64,000 nt of DNA, from positions 46,757,137 to 46,821,136 of the forward strand of contig CAMTDV010000017.1 in assembly GCA_947069175.1 (NCBI GenBank), read 5' to 3'. The translations under genes and the position numbers were made by a program. The notes under the pieces were generated by a model. The model did not search any database and was not told where the DNA came from. It was given only the letters and a program-made list of their open reading frames with translations. This document shows positions 1 to 12,548 of this stretch, one piece after another (position 1 is the stretch's first letter; each line of letters begins with the position of its first letter). This DNA is from Scalesia atractyloides (taxonomy: Eukaryota > Streptophyta > Magnoliopsida > Asterales > Asteraceae).

Positions 1-1752
1 GCGAAATCTCGTCAACTTATATACTTTATCATTTTTAAAGCATGCATACATGAAATAACTAATTAAGTTAACATATGTATCAATTTTCATGCTCGACAAA
101 TAAGTTACACATTAATCGCGATTTTACCGATTCTACCGTTTTAAACATACAAGCGTACATGCATAGTCTTAATTCCCGCTATCATGTCAACATTTAACAT
201 ATTATAATATACACATATTTAAATCATATAACACATTTAAACACATAAGGTTCATTCATGAACAACCCATTCTAGTGTGCATTGAAAAATGCGTATTTTA
301 GTGATTCGGTAACGTTTTCGGCGTCGGAAGTCACGTATGACTAACCAAACACCAAATAAACTAAATATAAGTTAATAACTTATATTTGTACTAAAAATAT
401 CAGTTTATTTACTGATTTAAAACAGTTTCATAAAAACCCTCTTAAAAAGGCGATTTTTACCGTTTTTACCGCATAGTTTTGCGTCAAACGTTACCATAAC
501 CATTCGAACTCGAAACGACTTCATATTTTAACACAATACATGTTATATACTGAATAAAATGATGGTTATAATCAGATTAGTGCAGTTTTTGTGCAAGGCA
601 CATAAATCATCCGCTTTCATGTATTTTACAACACTTTTAAGCACATAGTACAACATGCAAAGCTAGTAAACTTTATGTCAAGTTTCACACTATTTCAATA
701 CATGATATAACCTTATTTTTAAGGTTTATAATCTGATCTAAAATCAATTTTATCATAACATCATTTATTCATCATTTTATGTACATACACCCACATGCAT
801 GTCCATGTACAAGCTCCTAAAACATCCCTAACATATCTTCATCATCATGCATGTATTCATATGCATCAATATTCATTTATTTCATGTTCATTCATCCAAG
901 AACACAATCATCTTCATATCATCATCATCATCATCTTCATATGATTATCATTATTTAATCATTCAACATAAATGCAAGACATGTAGACATATCCTTACAC
1001 ATTCAAAATCATTATCATTAAAAATTCACATGCATGCATATATACATATATACACACGGCTCATATATACACACATATATATATAATTCCAAAATTTCAC
1101 TTTTCATATCAATCTTTTTAAATCAAAGAACCTTCTTGTATGACACCTTTTTGTTCATGCATGCATCAAACTTTTAAGAATCATATTAACAAGAATCATT
1201 CAACAAAATCAAAACTCAACCTCATATGTATATACATATACACTCACGGCTACACCCACATATACATACATGTCCATTTTATTTTCTTTGAAAACCCATT
1301 CGTTATTTGTTTTCAAGTTAGTGTTTAAATCCAAGAACAATAGAAACTTCCATGATCATCATCAACACTATGAATCAGGATAAGATTGAGTTTTATACCT
1401 TCAAGATTCTTAGTGGGTTTTAACAAAAGTGATGATATGAAGCCTTGTTCTTGCTTGAATCTTCTTGGAATCACCTCCAAACTTTCATATAAGTTTGAAA
1501 ACACCTTGGAATGCCTTTGAATCTTCAAGTAAAGGTTTAAAAAATCTGAAATGGATATGTTTGTGGGTGTTCTCGACCGGGTTTGGGGTTTAGAGAGAGA
1601 GAATGGTTTGATTTTTGAATGTATCTTGGATTTTGTAAGATAAGGAAAAGATTTAATCATGGTTTCATGTTCCCCATGTCAACATATGGAGGAGAGAGGA
1701 AACAGAGTGGCTAAATGGCTGCCACCATTCCATGCACACACACAAATACACG

Positions 1753-1805
<53 letters not shown>

Positions 1806-2482
1806 TATTTTGGCCACAAACTCGTATTTAACTCGATACCTGGTGTTTTATTTAGCATTTAACTGCGTTTTAAACGCGTTTTAAATTATTTTCAACGCTC
1901 TATAAAAATAAACACACCAAAATATTACTAACCAATATTTTATTTGTCGGGACCAGTTACGTTGCCGGTAATTGGCAGTATGCGCGCTGTGTTGCGCTGT
2001 ACGCGCTTAAATTCGCAAAATAGGGGTTTTAAGCGTTTTAGTTTATTTTTATCATTCTATAAAAATAAACTTGTCAAATTATTACTATAATAATTATTAG
2101 TTGTCCTGAACTGGCTGTGTTGACATTATTTTGTCAGATACGCACAGTATCGCGCAGTATGCGCTTAAACTCGAAAAATAGAGTTTCTTTGCGTTTTAAA
2201 TTATTTTTCCTCATGATTATGATTAAATATATTATTTAACTCATAACAGACTATTTTTTGGATTCTAACATTATCCGGCGGTCACCAACGTTCGTTTCGC
2301 ATTTTAACCGTTACGCGATAAGCGTTTATCTTAATATTGCCAACGTAATTTTTATCAAACTTTGGATTTACCAACACATCAAATACCATATATAAACATC
2401 ATAAATAATCAAATACGGCCTTTTATTCATTCATGACACGTGCTACATTTGTACGGTACTGCCTAAATAGCCGGGTGTCACA
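1..2482 (-). repeat. Element A 3' LTR (partial)
   Basis: This is nearly identical to 10081-12548 of the other LTR and ends in GTGTCACA. The first roughly 1.5 kb of the LTR lies outside the window. It contains a long TA microsatellite at about 1757-1802, longer than the matching tract at about 11829-11869, and ATG/CAT-rich low-complexity sequence near 840-950. Small open frames here arise from these simple repeats and are not genes. Confidence 0.92.
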
Positions 2483-2500
2483 GTCTCCCCCTGTTTAAGG
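2483..2500 (-). other. Element A polypurine tract
   Basis: On the minus strand a purine-rich stretch ending AACAGGGGGAGAC abuts the TG start of the 3' LTR. This is the expected plus-strand priming site for reverse transcription. Confidence 0.75.
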
Positions 2501-2519
2501 AATTTCATCCCCGAAATTC

Positions 2520-5500
2520 TTACACTACAGGTTTCGTTTTCGCACTAGATTTAAAGAGATGCGGATATTTTCGTTGCATCTGGTCCTTCATTCCCATGTG
2601 AACTCGGGTCAACGTTTTAGAATTCCAACGAACCTTGACCAACTTTATCCGGGTCCTTCTAAGCTTTTGAATCTTCTTATCCAGAACTTCAATTGGTTCC
2701 TCGATAAATCTCAATTTATCGTATACTTGAACCTCATTAGGGGGTATAATTAGTGTCTCGTCCGACAAGCACTTTCTCATGTTGGAAACATGAAACACGT
2801 CATGAACTCCATTCAAATCCTGCGACAGCTTAAGCCTATACGCGACTGATCCAACTCGAGATGCGATTTTGAAAGGACCTATATACTGTGGGCTTAGCTT
2901 TCCCCTTTCCCAAACCTAATAACACCTTTCCAAGGTGACACTTTCAGCAGAATACGATCCCCGACTTGAAACTGCAACGGTTTCCTTCGGTTGTCTGCAT
3001 AACTTTTCCGTCGATCGGCAGTAGCTTTCAACCTTTCCTTGATATGGACAACCTTGTTGGTGGTTTCCTGGATAAGCTCAGGTCTGGTTAGTTGCCTTTT
3101 GCCAACTTCAGCCCAGCATAAGGGCGATCGACATTTCCTTCCGTACAAAGCTTCAAACGGAGCGACTTTGATACTAGCGTGGTAACTATTGTTGTAAGAA
3201 AACTCTGACAACGGCAAATGAGTATCCCAATTTCCACCAAAATCAATCACGCACGCTCTCAACATATCCTCTAACGTCTAAATGGTTCTCTCACTCTGAC
3301 CATCCGTTTGAGGATGATACACAGTACTCATGTCCAAACGAGAGCCTAGCGACTCCTAAAAAGATCGCCAAAATCTGGAGTCAAACCGTCCATCTCTATC
3401 AGAGATAATTGACACAGGCACTCCATATCCAGCTACAATCTCGTTAAGGTACAACTGCGATATCTTTTCCGTCTTGTCTGTTTCCTTAATGGGCAAGAAA
3501 TGAGCAGACTTCGTTAATCGATCCACAATTACCCATATGGTGTCATGTCCACATGACGTACGGGGTAATTTGGTGATAAAGTGTATAGCAAGATGCTCCC
3601 ACTTCCATTTAGGAATCTCTGGTTGTAGAAGCCCAGACGGCCTCTGATGTTCAGCCTTAACCTTCGAGCATGTCAGACATTTATTTACATACACCGCAAT
3701 ATCTCTCTTCATATTCGGCCACCAATATAACTCCTTAATATCCTGATACATCTTGGTAGAACCTGGGTGAATCGAATAACTGGACTTATGAGCCTCTTTT
3801 ATAACCAGTTCACGTAGGTTACCTCTAAGCGGAACGCAAACTCGGTTCATGAAGTACATCACTTCATCCGCTTTTGGTATCAGTTCACATTCCAAACCTC
3901 TCAAACCTTCTCTACTCAGGTTCTCATCTTTCAAAGCTTCTCGCTGTGCGTTACGAATTCGATCGGTCAAATTCGTTTGTATGGTCAAACCCAAAGCACG
4001 AACGCACAGAGGCTTTTCCCGCTCTTTCCTACTGAGCACGTCAGCAACAACATTTGCTTTTCCCGGGTGATAACGAATATCACACTCATAAACATTGAGT
4101 AACTCTACCCAACGCCGTTGTCGCATGTTGAGTTCCTTCTGATCAAAGATATGCTGGAGGCTCTTATGGTCTGTGTAAATCGTACACTTCGTGCCATATA
4201 GATAATGTCTCCAAATCTTCAAAGCAAACACAACAGCTCCCAACTCTAAATCATGAGTTGTGTAGTTCTTCTCATGCACTTTCAGTTGTCTGTATGCATA
4301 GGCTATCACTTTGTCTTTCTGCATAAGCACGCAACCAAGGCCTAAACGTGACGCATCACAGTATACAACAAAACCGTCATTTCCCTCAAGCAGGATAGAA
4401 TAGGTGCACTATACAACTTCTCCATCAACATCCGAAAAGCTTTCTCCTGCTTTTCCGTCCAATCGAACTTCTTATCCTTCTGGGTCAATAGCGTTAATGG
4501 CAGCGCTATTCTGGAAAAATTCTCCATGAATCTTCTATAATACCCAGCAAGTCCTAGGAATTGTCGCACCTCTGACGGAGTCTTTGGCGCTTCCCAATTC
4601 TTAATCGCCTCTATCTTCGACGGGTCCACATGTATACCTTTCTCATTTATGACATGACCGAGGAAATGCACCTCTCGAATCCAAAATTCACATTTAGAGA
4701 ACTTGGCATACAACTTTTCTTTCTTTAACAGATCCAGAATCATCTTCAAATGTTGCTCATGATCTTCTTTGGTTCGCGAATAGATTAGTATATCGTCAAT
4801 GAATACTATCACGAATTTGTCCAATAGGGTTTGCATACCTGTTCATGAGATCCATGAACACTGCAGGCATATTAGTTAAGCCAAAAGGCATGACTAAGAA
4901 CTCATAATGGCCATAACGTGTTCTAAAAGCAGTCTTCGGAACATCTTCCTCAGCAAGCTTCAACTGGTGATAACCTGAACCCAGGTCTATCTTTGAGTAG
5001 TAGCTTGATCCTTGAAGCTGGTCGAACAAATCGTCGATTCTTGGTAACGGGTACCGATTCTTGATTGTCAGCTTGTTCAACTCTCTGTAATCAATACACA
5101 TTCTGAAGGAACCATCTTTCTTCTTCACGAACAACACAGGTGCTCCCCAAGGCGAAAAGCTTGGTCGTATAAAACCTTTGTCTAATAGCTCTTGAAGCTG
5201 ATTTGACAATTCTTTCATTTCTGACGGTGCTAATCTGTAAGGAGATTTTGCGATCGGTGCAGCACCAGGTACGAGATCAATCTTAAACTCGATCTGTCTC
5301 GCAGGGGGTAATCCAGGCAAATCTTCAGGGAAAACTTCCGGATAATCGCGAACTATAGGAATTTCTTCAATCTTCCCACTTTCAGCCTTCGTATCCACTA
5401 CGTTAACCAAGAACGCAGGATAGCCTTTACACAACATCTTGTGCATCTTCATAATACTAACAACTCTTGATACTCGACTCGATCGGTCACCGTGAACAAC

Positions 5501-5924
5501 TAAAGCTTCACCACCACCAGGACGAGGTATCCTCACTTGTTTCTCCGAACAAATGATCTCAGCTCCGTTCTTGGATAGCCAATCCATCCCAATGACTACA
5601 TCAAAACTACCCAGCTCCACTTGTAATAAATCAATACTGAAAATATGATCGCATAACCGAATTCTACAATCACGAATAACTTCGCTAGTCTCTATCAATT
5701 TACCATTTTCTAATTCTATTGAGTACTTTTTACTTAGCTTACTTGTTTGAGAACTCAGAAACGGTTCAAAGTTTTTCGAAACAAAACTCAAGTCAGCACT
5801 AGTATCAAATAGTACGAACGCAGAATGGTCATTGATTAAGAACGTACTGGTAACGACTACAGGATCATCACGTGCCTTTCCAGCATTCAGCTCAAAAGCT
5901 CTGCCCCTGGCATTCTGACCCTTC
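2520..5924 (-). pseudogene. Element A pol: protease-RT-RNase H-integrase-chromodomain, degenerate
   Basis: Read 5' to 3' on the minus strand: a retropepsin region with DTSA in place of the usual DTGA (about 5806); reverse transcriptase with SKIDLGSGYHQ and FIDDILIYS; RNase H with THDLELGAVVFALKIW; integrase with the zinc-binding HPG and CLTCSK region, HFITKLP, ISDRDGRF and TDGQSERT; then a chromodomain-like tail with KVRW and KYPHLF. Frames break near 4840 (inside RT), 4385 (RT/RNase H junction) and between 2894 and 2816. In-frame TAG codons at about 3358 and 3282 fall where related elements have Gln, so they look like C-to-T changes. The chain would be about 1,100 residues if uninterrupted. 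It would act in cytoplasmic reverse transcription and nuclear integration, with the chromodomain guiding insertion. It cannot encode a working polyprotein as it stands. Confidence 0.9.
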
Positions 5925-7132
5925 ACATTCGGACAGTTCCTCTTGTAGTGTCCCTGCTCTCTGCATTCAAAGCATCCCTCGAGCTTAACTCCCTCCGACG
6001 TACTCTTAGCATAGCACTCGCGAGTAACATGTCCAGTTCGACCACATCTGGCACACTTTCCCTGCTCATCACCTTGAGTCTTCTTTGTTGAACCACTTCT
6101 GCCATCCCTGGCATTATCCTTCCTCGAACAACCAGAATTAGCCACATATGCTTTCCCCGAATCGCGTTTCTTCTCACGCTTCACATCAGAATCCTTTCTC
6201 GAGCTCACAGACTTTCGCTTCCGCGAATCCCCAGATCTAGGCTCAGAATGCTCTGATCGGTCAGATTTCCCATCTGCGTTGACTTTTCTCGATGACTTCC
6301 CAGTTTCCTCTTTCCTGTAAAGGCTACTTTTTGCAAGCAGCATCATCCGCTAATGATTTCGCTAGAGTAGTAGCTTCCAGATAGGTAGTGGGCTTCGCTG
6401 ACGTAACCATACTACGAATTTGTGGCGACAATCCCCAAATATACCTTTCTACCTTAACGTACTTAGGAGTGACCATCCGTGGAACCAATCTAGCCAAATC
6501 ATTGAACCGAGACGTATAAGCTCTGACATTCAGGCCTTCCATGGTCAGATTCCAGAAGTCAGTCTCAATCTTCTGCATCTAATTACGCGGGCAGTACTCC
6601 TTAAGAAGCATCTCTTTTAGTTCGTTCCAGGTAAGACCGTAAGCCGCATCTTCGCCCAAAACTTGAACTTGAGTGTTCCACCAGGATAAAGTTAAATCAA
6701 GAAATGAACACGAAGCATACCTAACCCTCTGATTAGCAGCACAACCACTGATGGCCATCACCGATTCCATTTTCTCGATCCATCTAGTGATTTCAAGAGG
6801 CCCTTCGGCACCGGTAAATGATCGTGGGTTACAGCCCTGAAATGTTTTATACGTACATCCATGCACTGTTCACAAGGTTAATGAAAAATCAAGATTACTC
6901 TCTGATTATATCATAACAAAGGAACTACTAAAACTTTTCCGATCATTAGATTACCTGCGGGTTTCCAATCTGCACACCACCTTCACCATGCCCAGGAGCA
7001 CCACGTTCATGTCCTTGCCCAATATTCTGGTTAGCTTCACGCTGTTCCAAGGCAATATTAACGTGTTGGGCTATGAGTTGTGTCAACTCTTCTGGGGTGG
7101 TAGGTAGTCCAGTACCCTGTCTCGCTTTGGCG
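5925..7132 (-). pseudogene. Element A gag with two CCHC zinc knuckles, degenerate
   Basis: The minus-strand start is near 7132 (MPPK), with a frameshift just after it, then a segment reading GLPTTPEELTQLIAQHV. A GT...AG-like stretch (about 6955-6875) separates this from the body of gag beginning near 6866 with CTYKTFQGCNP. The capsid-like region contains RVRYA, LSWWNTQV and LVPRMV. The nucleocapsid holds two CX2CX4HX4C knuckles, at 6055-6014 and 5974-5933. An in-frame TAG occurs at about 6576 after CPRN, and there is a frameshift near 6335. Gag would package the element RNA. Whether the gap near 6900 is a real intron or decay cannot be settled here, because the phases on the two sides do not match. 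Confidence 0.85.
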
Positions 7133-7463
7133 GCATCTTGTCGTTTCTATTATCGCAATAATAATATCAACATAAGACAATGTTTAAATATTTCAATCAA
7201 TAAATAATAGTGGACTAAACAATACGCATGCATCCACATAATAATGAGAATAATTTAACCAAAAGAAACCCATGTCATTGATATTTATCACGGAAATTAC
7301 AAAGCTTGTCCATAGTACAACGACTACCAAAATATGGTGTGACATAATCAACCACCAATAACAAGTCTAGATGAAATTTCCTCCTAAATATCCTGCAAGC
7401 CAATATAAGGGTTTATCAAAGAGACATACAAAACAAACAATCAACATAAATGACAAACAACAA

Positions 7464-8284
7464 TCATTTCTTCATGCCAACAAACTCTAGGAGCTTCCTC
7501 ACAAGCTCCTCCAGCTCAACTATCCTCCAGTGCATCTGATCCATAGCACTGTCATCCAAGTCCTTTAGCTCATCAAACCAGCCCATCTGCCCTTCTAAGT
7601 CCTTCACCTTTCCCTTGGTCGCCTCCAGATCTCCGCGTATGGCCCCCAACTAACGGTCGCAGTGAGAACATCGGTTAACCCACACTCCTTTCTGCTTCTT
7701 TGAAGCAGATGCAGTCTCAGCTCTAGAAGTTGAAGCGATGTATCCGACAGGTCGTATCCTCTTCCTACGTTGAAAGTATACCAACTGGGGTGCAGTGGGA
7801 GTGCGCGACTCGATCGATGGAAGTGAAGACTCGGTAACAACAGGTGGAGGGATCTCAGTAGTGGGCTCAGCAACGACGGTAGATGAGACGACCAATGGCT
7901 ATAATGGCTGAGCCGTAACAAAGGTAGCGTCTACCACTGGTGTGACACTATAAGATCCTCCGATCAACAGAACACCTCTATCCACGTCATCGATAACAGG
8001 CACGGTACCTAAGGATTGTCCGGTCTCATAAATCGAAGGTGGATCATCATCATCATCATCGTCTTCGATCCAACCGTTGCTTGTAAAAGCATAACGGGGT
8101 CAACCTGGCTGGCGAACGCAGCAGGGTTAACCTGGAAGGATGAAGCGAATTCGCCCGCATCAACAAACTGTGGAATCGTAGGGGGTACCTCTAGTAATAC
8201 GGATCTAGGTGAAGTCTCGAATTCGGGCTCGCTCTCAGAGTCAGTAATCTCGATGACCTCGTGCTTGTGTGACATCTGTGACAT
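7464..8284 (-). pseudogene. Element A extra ORF between 5' LTR and gag (degenerate)
   Basis: I do not recognise this protein. On the minus strand it starts at 8284 with MSQMSHKHEVIEITDSESEP. It continues with an Asp-rich tract made from GAT repeats (frameshifted at that point), a Pro/Thr/Val-rich middle, a basic patch QRRKRIRP and a C-terminal helix rich in Leu/Glu (DLEATKGKVKDLEGQM) that could form a coiled coil. In-frame TAG codons occur near 7896 and 7650. The EVIEITDSESE string matches the general form of a SUMO-interacting motif, with a hydrophobic core followed by acidic and serine residues; that reading is inference. Its position upstream of gag and its sense orientation suggest an accessory ORF of the element. 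Confidence 0.55.
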
Positions 8285-8510
8285 ATATAACCGTACAAAG
8301 TAAGTGGGTGTTCAAATGAAAAATAACACATAAGGCCCAAATAAACAAATAAACACGTATGTACAATAACACGCAATGGTTCTCATACATGATAAAAATC
8401 TATGTTTATTTAAAATTTTTGCTTCGCGAATTTTGGACTTATATCTCAAAATTCTTTGGTTGAAGTCTAGAGTTTTCCCTTGAAAACATCTAGTTCGCTA
8501 ACAACCATTG

Positions 8511-8522
8511 GCTCTGATACCA
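8511..8522 (-). other. Element A primer binding site (tRNA-iMet)
   Basis: On the minus strand TGGTATCAGAGC follows the 5' LTR after a 5-nt gap. It is the complement of the initiator tRNA-Met 3' end used by many plant retrotransposons. Confidence 0.88.
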
Positions 8523-8527
8523 ACTTC

Positions 8528-9882
8528 TGTAACACCCCAAAAATGTCGCAGCGGAAATACAGACGTAATGGTGACGGAAGTTGGTGCCCATAAATATCTT
8601 AGTGGACGATGCATCGTTAATTTTGGACATATTACTTAATTAAAACATTGTTCCAAATTTAAACACAAACCATAACCATAACATAGTTAAGTTGTCTTGA
8701 TCCTTATGGATCTTAATACAGTCGGTCCCAAATAAGTTTTAAAAGTGTCCAAAGTTTATTTTTAAACAAACATGCATCACAACCACAAGACACGCCAAAG
8801 ATTCCCGAAGCCATGCTCAAGTACCTGAAGAACACGTTAAAAATCAAGTGTCAACACAAAGGAGGGTGAGCTCACATATTCAAATTTAAAACAAGGAAAA
8901 CTTTCTAATTACGTGTTTATTATCAAAACATCCAAATAATATTTTCGAAAGTCAATTTTATTTCCTTAATAAAATCCATGAGTCAGCCGTCGCAAGCGTT
9001 TCCCCGAAACCTCCGAACTAAGCATCTTCCCAAGTTTCACATATTAAATTTATTGCATCAAATGTTCAGACTCGTATGTTTGCAAGACAATATGAACTAT
9101 ATATTAACAATAAGGGTATAATCAAGACTAGACTATAATAGAATATCAATTCGTCGTTTGACTTGATCGGAGCGACCGATCACGAAGGGGTAGTCAACCC
9201 GATAGATCTACCAACAATTCTACGTGTTCAATACTTAAATGATTAAACAGCAATACTTGCACATGCACCCATAAGGGCCATCTATATCACTTGCCTCATG
9301 AACAATATATATATCCTACTAAAATGATAAATGTAATATATAACGAGTTGTACGAATCCCCGACGTCCCCACTGAAATGTAAGCCCAATCCCAATACTTA
9401 CTCTCTTCAGACCGAGCCAATTCATCACAACTTTAGATTTAAGCAATTATAAATCTACACGGTTGTTTTTTTCCCCAAAACATCATAAAATCCCCGTTTC
9501 ATCCCCGAAACATCTTTATTCACAAAACCGTTTCTACCTGAAACATAATGATATCATCAAATCATATATTTTCCATGAAAATATACATATTATATAAGCA
9601 AAGGTATGTTTTATTCAAAAACATCTTTAATCCTTTTAAGGCGTGTTCTTCCCCCAAAACATATACAAAACAGTAAAAAGAGGGGGTTTAGTGACACTCA
9701 CCTTTGGGTGCGTAATTAAATTAGCGCGATCCCACAATTTTATTCTACACGTCCGAATATATGTAGGAACGATTTAATAATCAATATATTATAAAATTCC
9801 TAAGTTTCTCCAATACTTAGAATTTTCACATAACTTTGAGATTTTCTCGAAAAGTTATTATTTTTTTTATGTTGGCATATTA

Positions 9883-9915
<33 letters not shown>

Positions 9916-11830
9916 GAGTTCATATATATATATATTTTTAAGATTTGGTGACTTGTAGATTTTATTGGTGACCTTAATGTTATACCCGATAACACTCCCG
10001 TTTATACGTACTATATATCCACGATTTGCGCGTCGTAATATATATACATAAACGTGCACATAAACACAATATCATAACACGCGAAATCTCGTCAACTTAT
10101 ATACTTTATCATTTTTAAAGAATGCATACATGAAATAACTAATTAAGTTAACATATGTATCAATTTTCATGCTCGACAAATAAGTTACACATTAATCGCG
10201 ATTTTACCGATTCTACCGTTTTAAACATACAAGCGTACATGCATAGTCTTAATTCCCGCTATCATGTCAACATTTAACATATTATAATATACACATATTT
10301 AAATCACATAACACATTTAAACACATAAGGTTCATTCATGAACAACCCATTCTAGTGTGCATTGAAAAATGCGTATTTTAGTGATTCGGTAACGTTTTCG
10401 GGCGTTGGAAGTCACGTATGACTAACCAAACACCAAATAAACTAAATATAAGTTAATATACTTATATTTATACTAAAAATATCAGTTTATTTACTGATTT
10501 AAAACAGTTTCATAAAAACTCTCTTAAAAAGACGATTTTTACCGTTTTTACCGCATAGTTTTGCGTCAAACGTTACCATAACCATCCGAACTCGAAACAA
10601 AATCATATTTTAACATAATACATGTTATATACTGAATAAAATGATGGTTATAATCAGATTAGTGCAGTTTTTGTGTAAGGCACATAAATCATGTGATTTC
10701 ATGTATTTTACAACACTTTAAGCACATAGTAAAACATGCAAAGCTAGTAAACTTTATGTCAAGTTTCACACTACTTTAATACATGATATAACCTTATTTT
10801 TAAGGTTTATAATCTGATCTAAAATCATTTTTATCATAACATCATTTATTCATCATTTTATGTACATACACCCACATGCATGTCCATGTACAAGCTCCTA
10901 AAGCATCCATAACATATCTTCATCATCATGCATGTATTCATATGCATCAATATTCATTTATTTCATGTTCATTCATCCAAGAACACAATCATCTTCATAT
11001 CATCATCATCATCTTCATATGATTATCATTATTTAATCATTCAACATAAATGCAAGACATGTACACATATCCTTACACATTCAAAATCGTTATCGTTAAA
11101 AATTCACATGCATGCATATATACATATATACACACGGCTCATATATACACACACATATATATATAATTCCAAAATGTCACTTTTCATATCAATCTTTTTA
11201 AATCAAAAAACCTTCTTGTATGACACCTTTTTGTTCATGCATGCATCAAACTTTTAAGAATCATATTAACAAGAATCATTCAATAAAATCAAAACTCAAC
11301 CTCATATGTATATACATATACACTTACATATACATACATGTCCATTTTATTTTCTTTGAAAACCCATTCGTTATTTGTTTCAAGTTAGTGTTTAAATCCA
11401 AGAACAAGAGAAACTTCCACGATCATCATCAACACTATGAATCAAGGATAAGATTGAGTTTTATACCTTCAAGATTCTTAGTGGGTTTTAACAAAAGTGA
11501 TGATATGAAGCCTTGTTCTTGCTTGAATCTTCTTGGAATCACCTCCAAATCTTCATATAAGTTTGAAAACACCTTGGAATGCCTTTGAATCTTCAAGAAA
11601 AGCTTTGAAAAAACCTGAAATGGATATGTTTGTGGGTGTTCTCGGCTGAGTTTGGGGTTTAGAGAGAGAGAATGGTTTGATTTTTGAATGTATCTTGGAT
11701 TTTGTAAGATATGGAAAAGATTTAATCATGGTTTCATGTTCCCCATGTCAACACATGGAGGTGAGAGGAAAGAGAGTTGCTAAATGGCTGCCACTATTCC
11801 ATGCACACACACAAATACACGCATACATGC

Positions 11831-11870
<40 letters not shown>

Positions 11871-12548
11871 CATACTTTGGCCATAAACTGGTATTTAACT
11901 GGATACCGGGTGTTTTATCTAGCGTTTTAACTACGTTTGAACGCGTTTAAAATTATTTTCAATGCTCTATAAAAATAAACACACCAAAATATTACTAACC
12001 AATATTTTATTTGCCGTGACCAGTTACGTTGTCGGTAATTGGCAGTATGTGCGCTGTGTTGCACAGTACGCGCTTAAATTCGCAAAATAGGGGTCTTAAG
12101 CATTTAATTTATTTTTATAATTCTATAAAAATAAACTTGTCAAATTATTACTATAATAATTATTAGTTGTCCTGAACTGGCTATGTTGGCAGTATTTTGT
12201 CAGATACGCGCAGTATCGCGTAGTACGTGCTTAAACTCGAAAAATAGAGTTTCTTAGCGTTTTAAATTATTTTTCCTCACGATTATGATTAAATATATTA
12301 TTTAACTCATAACAGACTATTTTTGGGATTTTAACATTATCCGGCGGTCACCGACGTTCGTTTCACATTTTAACCGTTACGCGATAAGCATTTATCTTAA
12401 TATTGCCAACGTAATTTTTATCAAACTTTGGATTTACCAACACATCAAATACCATATATAAACATCATAAATAATCAGATATGGCCTTTTATTCATTCAT
12501 GACACGTGTTACATTTGTACGGTACTGCCTAAATAGCCGGGTGTCACA
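8528..12548 (-). repeat. Element A 5' LTR (complete, 4021 bp)
   Basis: It begins TGTAACACCC and ends GGGTGTCACA on the plus strand, so it has TG...CA ends. Positions 10081-12548 repeat 1-2482. It is unusually long for a gypsy LTR. It contains TA microsatellites (about 9888-9914 and 11829-11869) and no convincing gene. The sequence right of 12548 is the protease region of element B. A target duplication cannot be checked because the left end is off the window. Confidence 0.92.

Larger units (their letters stand above)
1..12548 (-). mobile_element. Element A: Ty3/gypsy Tekay-type chromovirus, left end outside window
   Basis: The order on the minus strand is 5' LTR (8528-12548), tRNA-iMet primer site, an extra upstream ORF, gag, then pol with protease, reverse transcriptase, RNase H, integrase and a C-terminal chromodomain-like segment, polypurine tract and 3' LTR (1-2482, incomplete). 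The long LTRs begin TGTAACACCC or end GTGTCACA on the plus strand. The chromodomain-like tail ending in KYPHLF and the iMet primer site point to the Tekay (Del) clade; that placement is established family knowledge applied by eye. Its right edge interrupts the protease coding region of element B, so A is the younger of the two. Multiple stops and frameshifts make it non-autonomous. Confidence 0.9.

Noticed and set aside
1325..1660. 111-codon minus-strand ORF
   Set aside because: It lies within the LTR, is not kept in full in the partner LTR and has no domain signature.
847..1862. Several short plus-strand ORFs rich in His, Ile, Tyr and Ser
   Set aside because: They arise from CAT, ATC and TA microsatellites inside the LTR of element A and recur in the other LTR copy (10928-11886).
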